Assembly: GCA_963753075.1 (NCBI GenBank)
Contig: CAVWAR010000017.1
Location: forward strand, 248,001-312,000
Length of the DNA: 64,000 nt
Source: Prado023 sp963753075
GTDB taxonomy: Bacteria > Actinomycetota > Actinomycetes > S36-B12 > CAIYMF01
Reading direction: 5' to 3'
Positions 48,153 through 56,129 of this stretch are shown piece after piece. Below the pieces are notes generated by a model. That model was not told the DNA's origin, did not search any database, and saw only the letters and a list, made by a program, of their open reading frames with translations. Within the stretch, counting starts at the first letter, position 1. Each line of letters starts with the position of its first letter. Both the position numbers and the translations under genes were made by a program.

Positions 48153-48373
48153 CGGGAATCTCCTGTGGGCGTGGAGTCGGGTGTAGCCGGGACAGGGGTC
48201 TGGTTGGGCAGCTCGGTCTCGACGCCGAGGAAGGTCAAGGTGAAGGCCCGCATGCACCCTCGGCAGTGCCACGCCCCGGGGGCCGCTCCGCGTGGGCGCA
48301 GGGCCTCCCCGGCGCAGAAGGGGCAGTGGTACGCAACGGCCCGCTCGCCGGAAGTGCGGGTGGTGGCGCTCAT
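48149..48373 (-). CDS. Small zinc-ribbon protein of the sulfite reductase operon
   Basis: 74 residues. Two CxxC pairs, YHCPFCAGEALRP and WHCRGCMRAF, form a probable zinc ribbon; a short Thr/Pro-rich tail follows. It overlaps sirA at one end and cysH at the other by ATGA. A similar small gene sits between sirA and cysH in Streptomyces (recalled). Function unknown; perhaps it assists assembly of, or electron delivery to, its neighbours. Confidence 0.75.
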   Translation of the reverse strand: MSATTRTSGERAVAYHCPFCAGEALRPRGAAPGAWHCRGCMRAFTLTFLGVETELPNQTPVPATPDSTPTGDSR

Positions 48374-50049
48374 CGGAGGTCGCCCTCCTCGGCGCGCATG
48401 ACCCACATGGCGAACTGCTCGTCCGGCTCGCGCTGGGCGAGGAAGCGCCCGGACAGCCGATCGACGAAGTCCGAGAGGTCGGCGGCAGTCACCTTCAGGG
48501 CCCGTGGCTTGCGGCCGAACCCGGCCGCCTGGCCCAGCGACCCCCCGAGGTGCACCTGGAAGCCCTCGACGGGGCGGCCCTGCGCGTCGGGCACGAGGAT
48601 GCCCTTGAGCCCGATGTCAGCGACCTGGAAGCGCGCACACGAGTTCGGGCAGCCGTTGATGTGGACCGAGAGGGCGTCGAGCTCCGGTCTGCGAACCTCG
48701 ATCGTCTCCACGAGGACCCGTGCCGTGTCCTTCGTGTTGACGATCGCCAACTTGCAGAACTCGATACCGGTGCAGGCCATGGTCGAGCGCCGGATCGGAT
48801 GCGGGTGGACCTGTAGGCCGATCATGGCGAGTTCGCCGGCAAGATCCTCGGCCCGTTCTGCCGGAACGTCGAGGATCACCAGCTTCTGCTGGGCGGTCAG
48901 GCGCAGCCGGCCCGACCCGTAGTCCTCCGACAGGTCGGCCAGCCGAGCCAGGATCGCGCCGTCGAGCCGACCGACGGTCGGGGCGGCTCCGACGTAGACG
49001 CGTCCGTCGCGCTGTGGGTGGATGCCGACATGGTCGCCAGCCCCTGGGGGTGGTGGTGGCGGCGCCGGGCCGTCAAGCAGCGGACGGCTGAGGTACTCGG
49101 TCTCGAGGATCTCGCGGAACCGTGCGACCCCCCAGTCGGCGACGAGGAACTTCAGCCGGGCCCGGTTGCGCAGCCGCCGGTATCCGTAGTCCCGGAAGAC
49201 CCCGATGATTCCGGCCCAGACGTCGGGGACCTCGGCCAGGGGAACCCACGCACCGAGCCGTTGGGCCAGCATCGGGTTGGTCGACAGCCCGCCGCCGACC
49301 CAGACGTCGAAGCCTGGCCCGTGCTCCGGATGGACGACTCCGACGAAGGAGACGTCGTTGATCTCATGGGCAACGTCCATCCGGGGTGATCCTGAGACCG
49401 CAGACTTGAACTTGCGTGGCAGATTCGCGTACTCCGGGTCTCCCACGAACCGCGCAACGATTGCCTCGATCGCTGAGGTGCCATCGAGGATCTCGTCGGC
49501 CGCGACCCCGGCTACCGGCGATCCCAGGACCACCCGCGGGGTGTCGCCGCACGCCTCGGTGGAGCTCAGGCCCACGGCCTCCAGCCGTCGCCAGATCTCA
49601 GGGACATCCTCGATCCCGATCCAGTGCAGCTGGATGTTCTGGCGATCGGTGATGTCGGCCGAGCCGCGGGCGAACTCAGCGGATATCCCGGCGATCGTCC
49701 GGGCCTGCACACTGTTCAGCGCCCCTGCGTCGGAGCGGATCCGCAGCATGAAGTACTCGTCGTCGAGGGCTTCGGGGGGCATGCTCGCGGTGCGGCCACC
49801 GTCGATCCCGGGGCGACGCTGCGTGTACAGGCCCCACCAGCGCATCCGGCCCCGGAGGTCGTCAGCGGGGATGCTGGCGAACCCCTCGCGGGAGTAGACG
49901 GTCTCGATGCGCTCGCGGACGTTCAGGCCGTTGTCGGTGGCCTTGAGCTCCTCGTTGGCGTTCAGTGGGGTCCGGGACCCAAGGGCCCACTGGCCCTCAT
50001 CGCGGGGGGTCCGTGCCGACCTGCTCGGGGTGGACGGGGTGTTCGTCAT
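48370..50049 (-). CDS. sirA: Ferredoxin-dependent sulfite reductase
   Basis: 559 residues. It reduces sulfite to sulfide with six electrons on coupled siroheme and [4Fe-4S]. Two ferredoxin-like/nitrite-sulfite reductase repeats are seen. Siroheme contacts are in ARGSADITDRQNIQLHWI. The cluster ligands are in MACTGIEFCKLA (about 423) and INGCPNSCARF (about 463). The downstream cysH, cysG and chelatase support sulfite over nitrite as substrate. SD GGAG is 8 bases before the ATG. Confidence 0.93.
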   Translation of the reverse strand: MTNTPSTPSRSARTPRDEGQWALGSRTPLNANEELKATDNGLNVRERIETVYSREGFASIPADDLRGRMRWWGLYTQRRPGIDGGRTASMPPEALDDEYFMLRIRSDAGALNSVQARTIAGISAEFARGSADITDRQNIQLHWIGIEDVPEIWRRLEAVGLSSTEACGDTPRVVLGSPVAGVAADEILDGTSAIEAIVARFVGDPEYANLPRKFKSAVSGSPRMDVAHEINDVSFVGVVHPEHGPGFDVWVGGGLSTNPMLAQRLGAWVPLAEVPDVWAGIIGVFRDYGYRRLRNRARLKFLVADWGVARFREILETEYLSRPLLDGPAPPPPPPGAGDHVGIHPQRDGRVYVGAAPTVGRLDGAILARLADLSEDYGSGRLRLTAQQKLVILDVPAERAEDLAGELAMIGLQVHPHPIRRSTMACTGIEFCKLAIVNTKDTARVLVETIEVRRPELDALSVHINGCPNSCARFQVADIGLKGILVPDAQGRPVEGFQVHLGGSLGQAAGFGRKPRALKVTAADLSDFVDRLSGRFLAQREPDEQFAMWVMRAEEGDLR

Positions 50050-50153
50050 GAGCGTTCTCCATGGGTAGGAGGACGCGTGCGCTCAATCCGGGCGCGGGAG
50101 CATGGGCTGTCCGGCGCCTGGTCGACCGCAGCGTCCGGAGGGGATCTGCGGGA

Positions 50154-50207
50154 TCAGGCGCAACACATGCAGGAGCACATGCGGCACAGGTCGACGTGAC
50201 GGCGCAC
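50154..50207 (-). CDS. Cys-rich leader peptide of the sulfite reductase operon
   Basis: 17 residues: MRRHVDLCRMCSCMCCA, from a GTG at 50207 (or GTG 50210), stopping about 105 bases before sirA. It matches the RRHVDLCR...C pattern of actinobacterial leader peptides found upstream of sulfur genes. Six of its last ten codons are... five Cys in total (C8, C11, C13, C15, C16), suited to sensing Cys-tRNA supply. The RNA after it can pair GGACGC with GCGTCC and CTCC with the sirA SD GGAG, so attenuation or SD hiding is plausible. Confidence 0.8.
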   Translation of the reverse strand: MRRHVDLCRMCSCMCCA

Positions 50208-50340
50208 CACAAAGGTGTCCGTCGCGCGCCCGGCCGTCGTCATGGCGCAGAGGCTGTCGCACAACGGGCGTTCTGTCCACGTTCATCCACATGCTGAGAC
50301 AGGCCGTGTCGCGCCTGTCGGGCGTGCCGGGTCTCATCAG

Positions 50341-50346
50341 TACCCT
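50341..50346 (+). promoter_or_regulatory. Leaderless -10 of the glycerophosphotransferase-like gene
   Basis: TACCCT lies 6 bases before the ATG at 50353. No SD is present. The stretch 50208-50340 is otherwise the promoter zone of the divergent sulfite reductase leader. Confidence 0.5.
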
Positions 50347-50352
50347 TGCGCC

Positions 50353-51270
50353 ATGCCCCGACCGATCCGCTTCGTGCTGCAGGATGACGAGGCCTACGTG
50401 GGCGTGGAGAGCCAGCTGTTGAGCTTGATCGAGGCGCAGCTGGCGGACCCGAAGCCCGGGCGCGGGGAGTACCTGCCCGGAGCGACGAACTTCTGCTTGT
50501 TCATCAGGCCCGAGTCGGAGGTGGTCATGAGTCATGGCCTGGCCGACAAGAACTACCTGTGGACCCAGGACCCCCAGGGCCGGCGGTACCTCGCCGGGCG
50601 CAAGCACGTCCTGCTGCCAGGCGAGTGGCTGCGCCGGCGGGTGCTCAGGTCCAGGTACCTCGACCTGGACGCCGACCACGTCCACGTGGTGGGCTGGCCC
50701 CGTCTGGACCTGCTGGTCGCTCAGATGCCGGCCAGCGCCAGCGGATCCGAGGGCGATGGGATGCCGCGGGTGCTGTGGGCGCCCACACACAACCTGCGCA
50801 AGCGCGGGGACACCCGACGGTCCACTTCCAGCTTCCCCGACTTCGAGAAGTACCTGCCCACGCTGGAGCGGTTCACGCACGTCGACGTCTCGGTGCATCC
50901 GCGAAACCGGACCGATCGCACCCCGACCGGGGCGTCACTGCCGGCTGCCGACATCGTCGTCGCCGACTTCGGCACGACGGTCTACGAGGCCTGGGCCCTG
51001 GGCAAGCCGGTGATCTTTCCGCGCTGGCTGCTCGGGGACCGGATCAACTCCTTCATGCCCTACAGCGCCGAGGCCCTGATCTTCGCCGAGCGGATCGGCT
51101 ACCACCCTGAGTCCTTCGACGAGATGATCGACATCGTGCGCGCCGGGCCGGTCATCACCGCGGAAGTGCAGGCATTCATCGATGACTACCTGGCCCCTGA
51201 GCACCTCGGATCCAGCAGTGCACGGACCGCCGCGGTGCTCACGGAGATCGCGACGCGCCAGCAGGGTTGA
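50353..51270 (+). CDS. Glycosyl/glycerophosphotransferase-like protein (GT-B fold)
   Basis: 305 residues, no membrane segment. The C-terminal part (VADFGTTVYEAWALGKPVIFPRW, about 204-226) resembles the nucleotide-binding end of CDP-glycerol glycerophosphotransferases and UDP-sugar epimerase-like proteins. The middle has PRVLWAPTHN and VSVHPRN segments in keeping with that fold. Shorter than full TagB/TagF enzymes. A role in cell-surface polymer synthesis is inferred; donor and acceptor are unknown. Confidence 0.65.
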   Translation: MPRPIRFVLQDDEAYVGVESQLLSLIEAQLADPKPGRGEYLPGATNFCLFIRPESEVVMSHGLADKNYLWTQDPQGRRYLAGRKHVLLPGEWLRRRVLRSRYLDLDADHVHVVGWPRLDLLVAQMPASASGSEGDGMPRVLWAPTHNLRKRGDTRRSTSSFPDFEKYLPTLERFTHVDVSVHPRNRTDRTPTGASLPAADIVVADFGTTVYEAWALGKPVIFPRWLLGDRINSFMPYSAEALIFAERIGYHPESFDEMIDIVRAGPVITAEVQAFIDDYLAPEHLGSSSARTAAVLTEIATRQQG

Positions 51271-51328
51271 CCCAACCCCCACCCCAGTTCACGGCCCACT
51301 GCCGAAAGGGGCCCAGCCGCAGCAGCGG

Positions 51329-52813
51329 TCAGGGAAGCCTGCGCAGGGCCGTCTTGAGGCCCTTGCGGACATGCTCGAGAACCATGAGCCGGGCGGTGTA
51401 CTTGTCGTTGGCCGGGATGACGTGCCATGGCGATCCGATCGAGGAGGTGCGCAGCACCATCTGGTCGACGGCCCGCACGTACTCGTCCCACTTCTCCCGG
51501 TTGCGGTAGTCCTCCTCAGTGATCTTGTGCGCCTTCTCCGGGGTGTTCTCCCGCGCCTGGAAGCGGGCCAGCTGCTCGTCGGCGGAGATGTGCAGCCAGA
51601 ACTTGGCGATGAAGAACCCGCGCTCGACGAGCTGGTCCTCGAAGTCGTTGATCTCGTCGTAGGCCCGCTGCCACTCGGCCGGGGTTGCGAAGCCCTCGAT
51701 CCGCTCGACCAGAACCCGGCCGTACCAGGTCCGGTCGTAGATCACGAAGCGTCCCGCTGGAGGTAGGTCGCGCCAGAATCGCCAGAGGTAGTGGTACTTG
51801 CGCTCCTCCTCGGTGGGTGCTGCGGTGGAGATCACCCGGTAGTCACCGGCCTCCAGCGCCTGGGTGATCCGTCGGATCGCGCCGCCCTTGCCGGCGGCGT
51901 CCCACCCCTCGAACGCGAGCACCGTCGACAGCTCGCGGTCGCGGGCTTGGCGGGCCAGGCTGTGAACCTCGCGCTGGAGCTTGTTGAGCTCCTTCTCGTA
52001 GGCCTTCTTCTCGGTCGTGGTGGACAGGTCGACGGTGTCCAGCACCGTTGTCTGCCGGTCCCCTGGTGAGAACAGCTGCTCGCTGACCTCGACGCCGGTG
52101 CGGGGCTCCTCGGTCAGCCGTGCGGTGATCGCATTCAGGATGGTGCGGGCCACGGCCACGTCGCGGTAGCGCCTGTTGGCCGCCTCGACGACCGTCCACG
52201 GGGCGCCGGCCACCGACGTGCGTCGCAGCAGCTGCTCCAGCTTGTGCCCGCTCTCCTCCAGCAGGTCCAGGGCGGCCCAGTCGCGCTGGTCGATGCGCCA
52301 GCCCTCGTCGCGGTTCTTCTCGGCCTTCTTCATCCGCTTGCGCTGCTTCTCGGGCGAGGTGTGCAGGAATATCTTGATGATCAGCATGCCGTCGGCGACC
52401 AGCGCCTCCTGCAGCTCCGCCAGGTGGTCGATGGACCGCTCGTAGTCGGCGTCGGACATCTCGCCGGAGAGGTTCTCGTTGAGCGTTCGCATGATTCCGC
52501 CGGCCATCAGCGAGATCCGGCCCTTCGGCGGCATGTCGCGCCACAACCGCCAGTACCGGGGGCGCATGGCCTCCTCATGGGTGAGCGGACCCATGACGTG
52601 GGTCTGCATGAGGCGTGCGTCCATCCATTCGTTGATCCGGTTGACGACCTCGTTCCCGGCGATCCGGTCGTCGCCGGCAATCAGCACCGAGACCCCGAAG
52701 TCGGCTGAGCGCAGGTCGTACTGTGCATTCACCAGATCCACCCGGAGCTGCGGCTCGACGGCCTTGAACTGCTCCTTGGACATCGTGTTGCCGACCTCTG
52801 ATGCCTCCAGCAT
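51329..52813 (-). CDS. pap: Polyphosphate:AMP phosphotransferase (tandem PPK2)
   Basis: 494 residues with two PPK2 domains. The C-terminal one (about 250-490) has the catalytic FEGWDAAGKGGAIRRI (about 300) and DRTWYGRVLVERIEGF. The N-terminal one keeps the fold and RPRYWRLWRDMPPKG but lacks the P-loop (SVLIAGDDRIAGNEV), as in known PAPs. It makes ADP from AMP and polyphosphate. Stands alone between other transcription units. Confidence 0.92.
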   Translation of the reverse strand: MLEASEVGNTMSKEQFKAVEPQLRVDLVNAQYDLRSADFGVSVLIAGDDRIAGNEVVNRINEWMDARLMQTHVMGPLTHEEAMRPRYWRLWRDMPPKGRISLMAGGIMRTLNENLSGEMSDADYERSIDHLAELQEALVADGMLIIKIFLHTSPEKQRKRMKKAEKNRDEGWRIDQRDWAALDLLEESGHKLEQLLRRTSVAGAPWTVVEAANRRYRDVAVARTILNAITARLTEEPRTGVEVSEQLFSPGDRQTTVLDTVDLSTTTEKKAYEKELNKLQREVHSLARQARDRELSTVLAFEGWDAAGKGGAIRRITQALEAGDYRVISTAAPTEEERKYHYLWRFWRDLPPAGRFVIYDRTWYGRVLVERIEGFATPAEWQRAYDEINDFEDQLVERGFFIAKFWLHISADEQLARFQARENTPEKAHKITEEDYRNREKWDEYVRAVDQMVLRTSSIGSPWHVIPANDKYTARLMVLEHVRKGLKTALRRLP

Positions 52814-52913
52814 GTGTGCTCCTCCCGGGCTCGGTCCGTGGGCCGACGGTACCCCGGTGGTCCGGTCGGTGGCTGGGTGAAGGCGGTCGCCCGAGGCGGG
52901 CGGCTGCCGCTGG

Positions 52914-54626
52914 TCAGGGACCGGGAGGATCCGAGGACTCGTCCTCGGTCCGGAACCCGGCCACGGCGGTGGGCAGAGTCGGGTAGACGTTGTGCGGGCC
53001 GATGAGCGCCAGGATCCCGGCGCGCTCGAGGAGCTCAGCCAGCTCGACGTGCACCCGGGCCAGGGAGACCTGGATCCCTCGGCGCTTCAGCTCGCGGACG
53101 AGGGCTGCCATGGCCTCGACCGCAGTGGAGTCGGCATCAACGATGGCCTCGCAGTTGAGCAGCACGCGGCGCACCCCCGACCCGAGGGCCAGCTGGTGGT
53201 CGACCGCGGCCAGGACCCGGGATCGGAAGTCCTCGGCGTTGGCGAAGAACAGCGGGGAGTCGTAGCGGAAGACCAGTAGGCCCCTGACCTGGGTGGCTGC
53301 CGGGTACTCGCCGATGTCGTGCATGCCCGCCATTCCGGGGACGTGTCCGAGCACGGCCGCGTGCGGCCGGGCCACCCGTGCCAGCATGGCCACCGCGGAC
53401 AGCAGAATCGCGAAGCCGACCCCGACGAGCAGGTCAAGGGCCAGGACGGCCACGAAGGCGGCGATGGCCAGCCAGAACTCGCTGCGCCGGAAGTCCCAGA
53501 GCCACCTGAACTCCTGCCTGTCCACGATCTTGAAGGCTGCGAACACGACCAGCCCGCCGAGGGCAGCCATCGGGAAGCTTGCCAGCAGGGGAGCGGCGAA
53601 CAGCAGGACGCACAGCACCGCGGCGACCGTGATCAGGCTGTAGGCCGGGGTTCGGGCCATCGAGACCCGGGCCAGGGCCGTGCGCGAGCCGCTGCTCGAC
53701 ACCGGGAAGCCCGAGGTGATCCCGGCACCGATGTTGGCCACGCCAAGTGCACGCAGCTCAGCGTCGGCGTCGATCTCCTCACCCTGCTCGGCGAATGCGC
53801 GCGCGGTGAGCACGTTGTCGGTGAATGCGACGACGGCAATCCCCAGGGCAGGCCCGAGCAGGTCCAGGAACGGCGCGACGTCTGCGGGGATGCTCAGCGC
53901 GGGCAGGCCCTGGGGGACCGTTCCCACGACGGTGACCCCGTACTGCTCGAGGTCGAACAGGCCGGTGACCAGCGTCGCCGCAAGGACGGCCATCAGTGGC
54001 CACGGAATGCGTGGCCACCGGGAGCTCCCGAGGAACAGCACGACGATGACCGACAGCCCGATTGCTGCGGTCGCTGTGTTCGCGTTACCGAGCTGGCCGA
54101 TGGCTGACCAGATCTCGGTCAGGGGAGTGCCGCCGGCGACAGAGACCCCGAACAGCTTGCCGAGCTGTCCGGAGATCATGATCACGGCCACGCCGGCCAG
54201 GTAGCCGATCAGGACCGGCCGGCTGAGCAGTGAGGCGACAATGCCCAGGCGCAGGAGGCCCCCGATCAGACAGATCCCACCTACCAGCACGGCGGTGAAG
54301 GCCGCCATCGTGGCGTAGGTCACCGCATTGCCGGCAGCCAGTGGAGCCAGGGCGGCAGCCGTCATGATGGCCGTGGTCGACTCCGGACCCACCGAGAGCA
54401 GCCGGGACGTGCCGATGAAGGCGTAGGCGATCAGGGGCAGGATGCAGGCCCAGAGCCCGGTGACGGGATCCAGCCCGGCGACGGTCGCGTAGGCCATCAC
54501 CTGGGGCACGAGGTAGGCCGCCACCCCCAGGCCGGCGAAGGTGTCGGGGCGCACGCAGGACCGGTTGAAGCTGCGGATCCGCAGGTAGTTGTACGAGGCC
54601 GGCCGGCCGTTGGTCGCCACGGCCAC
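52914..54626 (-). CDS. SulP-family anion permease with STAS domain
   Basis: 570 residues. About 11-12 membrane segments (to about 420), including PDTFAGLGVAAYLVPQVMAYATVAGL and the FPVSSSGSRTA half-helix. A cytosolic STAS domain (about 450-555) follows, with LLNCEAIVDADSTAVEAMAALV. SulP proteins carry sulfate, bicarbonate or organic acids. The sulfite operon lies 2.7 kb away, but the substrate cannot be read from the sequence. Confidence 0.9.
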   Translation of the reverse strand: MAVATNGRPASYNYLRIRSFNRSCVRPDTFAGLGVAAYLVPQVMAYATVAGLDPVTGLWACILPLIAYAFIGTSRLLSVGPESTTAIMTAAALAPLAAGNAVTYATMAAFTAVLVGGICLIGGLLRLGIVASLLSRPVLIGYLAGVAVIMISGQLGKLFGVSVAGGTPLTEIWSAIGQLGNANTATAAIGLSVIVVLFLGSSRWPRIPWPLMAVLAATLVTGLFDLEQYGVTVVGTVPQGLPALSIPADVAPFLDLLGPALGIAVVAFTDNVLTARAFAEQGEEIDADAELRALGVANIGAGITSGFPVSSSGSRTALARVSMARTPAYSLITVAAVLCVLLFAAPLLASFPMAALGGLVVFAAFKIVDRQEFRWLWDFRRSEFWLAIAAFVAVLALDLLVGVGFAILLSAVAMLARVARPHAAVLGHVPGMAGMHDIGEYPAATQVRGLLVFRYDSPLFFANAEDFRSRVLAAVDHQLALGSGVRRVLLNCEAIVDADSTAVEAMAALVRELKRRGIQVSLARVHVELAELLERAGILALIGPHNVYPTLPTAVAGFRTEDESSDPPGP

Positions 54627-54660
54627 CAGTGTGCTGCCCCGGACCGGTCGGATGCGGGCC

Positions 54661-54666
54661 TACGCT
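54661..54666 (+). promoter_or_regulatory. Leaderless -10 of the membrane protein gene
   Basis: TACGCT lies 6 bases before the ATG at 54673. No SD is present. Confidence 0.5.
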
Positions 54667-54672
54667 GGGCGC

Positions 54673-55695
54673 ATGCAGGGATTTCCCGACCGGGGCGGCG
54701 AGTCTCGGGATCTCATGGCCGCCGAGGCGACCCTGCACACCGAGGCCCTGCCCGTGGCTGCGGCCGCGTCGGTGGTCGACCCCGCGGCCGAGACCGAGGT
54801 GATCTCGCGGGGCTCGACGACCGGGTCTGACGGGGACCCCGACGATCCGGCGACCCCCGATGCGAGTCCTGCCGTGCCCCGCGTGCTGGTCAGCCGCCGG
54901 GTGGCAGCCGAGATCGGGATGTACACGGGTGCCGGATTGGTCCTCATGGCCATCGCCGGCGTTGTCATCCGGGGCTGGACCACCTGGGACCCCGCGTTCC
55001 GGTGGGCGTTCATCGGATTGGGCGCCGTTGGGCTGGTCGCCGCCGGGCTGTTCATCCGACTGCCGTGGCGTCGACCCCTGAGCGACGAGCGGCGGCGGGC
55101 GGTGTCCGCAATCCTCACCGCTGGTGTTGTCGTCGCAGGGATCGGCGTCGGCGCCGCGGTGGGGACCGTTCAGTGGGCGGCATCGCAGGACAGTGCGGCC
55201 GTCGCCCTTCCGCTGGGCGCAGTACTGGCCATGCTGCTCGTGAACCTCGTCGCCCGGACCCCGGTTTCGGAGTCGGGCCTGCTGACGGCGGTTGCCTGGT
55301 CTGCGTGGATGGCCGTCCCGCCGGGGCCAGGCACGTGGGCGTTCCTCGCGGGTCTCGGGGTCGTGTGGGCTGGCGTGGGATTCCGCTGGGCGCGGGGCCG
55401 GCGCACGGCCGGCGTGCTGGGGGTCAGCCTGGCGCTCGTGGCGTCGGTGGGTATGAGCGCGGGACCGTGGGCATGGCCGACGAGGGCCATGCTGGCCGCG
55501 GTCGCGGTGATCGGACTCGGAGCCTTCCTGCGCGGCCGACCCAACTGGTGGCTGGCGCTGGGCGCGGGGGCGGCCACCGCGCTGGCTGCCGCGGTGGCTG
55601 GGGAGGTGGTCGGTCCGGTGCTGGCACTGCTCATCGGGGGGTTGGCCACGATGGTCGTGTCGTGGATCGCCCTGCGCAGCGCCCGGCGCAGCTGA
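54673..55695 (+). CDS. Integral membrane protein of unknown function
   Basis: 340 residues. A soluble acidic N-terminus (about 1-75) is followed by roughly eight hydrophobic helices, starting with AAEIGMYTGAGLVLMAIAGVVI and ending with VLALLIGGLATMVVSWIAL. No transport signature is recognised. The layout (soluble tail, then a block of short Ala/Gly/Val helices) resembles DUF2157-like actinobacterial membrane proteins, but this is not established. A strong terminator follows. Confidence 0.65.
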   Translation: MQGFPDRGGESRDLMAAEATLHTEALPVAAAASVVDPAAETEVISRGSTTGSDGDPDDPATPDASPAVPRVLVSRRVAAEIGMYTGAGLVLMAIAGVVIRGWTTWDPAFRWAFIGLGAVGLVAAGLFIRLPWRRPLSDERRRAVSAILTAGVVVAGIGVGAAVGTVQWAASQDSAAVALPLGAVLAMLLVNLVARTPVSESGLLTAVAWSAWMAVPPGPGTWAFLAGLGVVWAGVGFRWARGRRTAGVLGVSLALVASVGMSAGPWAWPTRAMLAAVAVIGLGAFLRGRPNWWLALGAGAATALAAAVAGEVVGPVLALLIGGLATMVVSWIALRSARRS

Positions 55696-55713
55696 CGCCG
55701 AGACCCCTGCAGG

Positions 55714-55753
55714 CACGAGGGGCCCCGATCCGGTGGGATCGGGGCCCCTCGTG
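55714..55753. terminator. Strong bidirectional terminator hairpin
   Basis: CACGAGGGGCCCCGATCC, a GGTG loop, then the exact reverse complement: an 18-bp perfect stem between the membrane protein gene (+) and cspA (-), which converge here. Confidence 0.85.
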
Positions 55754-55773
55754 TGAAGCCAGGATGCTGGCGG

Positions 55774-55977
55774 TCAGAGCGGGCGGACTGCGTCCGCCTG
55801 TGGGCCCTTCTGGCCCTGTGTGACGTCGAACTCAACACGCTGCTCCTCGTCCAACGAGCGGTAGCCGTCGGACTGGATGGCGCTGTAGTGAACAAAGACG
55901 TCTGCGGTGCCGTCGTCGGGGGCGATGAAGCCGTATCCCTTCTCGGCGTTGAACCACTTGACGGTGCCTTGTGCCAT
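55774..55977 (-). CDS. cspA: Cold-shock protein
   Basis: 67 residues. A single cold-shock domain with RNP1-like GYGFIAPDD and RNP2 DVFVHYSAI; it starts MAQGTVKWFNAEKG. It binds single-stranded RNA/DNA. GAGGAG lies upstream of the ATG. The gap 55978-56129 (152 bases) would hold its promoter; nothing else was seen there. Confidence 0.97.
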   Translation of the reverse strand: MAQGTVKWFNAEKGYGFIAPDDGTADVFVHYSAIQSDGYRSLDEEQRVEFDVTQGQKGPQADAVRPL

Positions 55978-56129
55978 GGTGCTTCGTACTCCTCGTGCGG
56001 GGGTGATGTGAGCCGCTGCGCGACCATCATCGGCCAGCAGCGGCAACACCGTACCCCACCGTCCTGGTCGGCCCCCACGACCGCGTCGGCCGTCGTGTCG
56101 GCCCGCGGGGGGTGGGTGCCCGCGGTCGC

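Noticed and set aside
54085..55716. A 543-codon minus-strand frame covering the membrane protein gene and part of sulP.
   Set aside because: Its residues are a Pro/Arg/His-rich shadow, while the plus-strand frame has regular membrane helices and a promoter.
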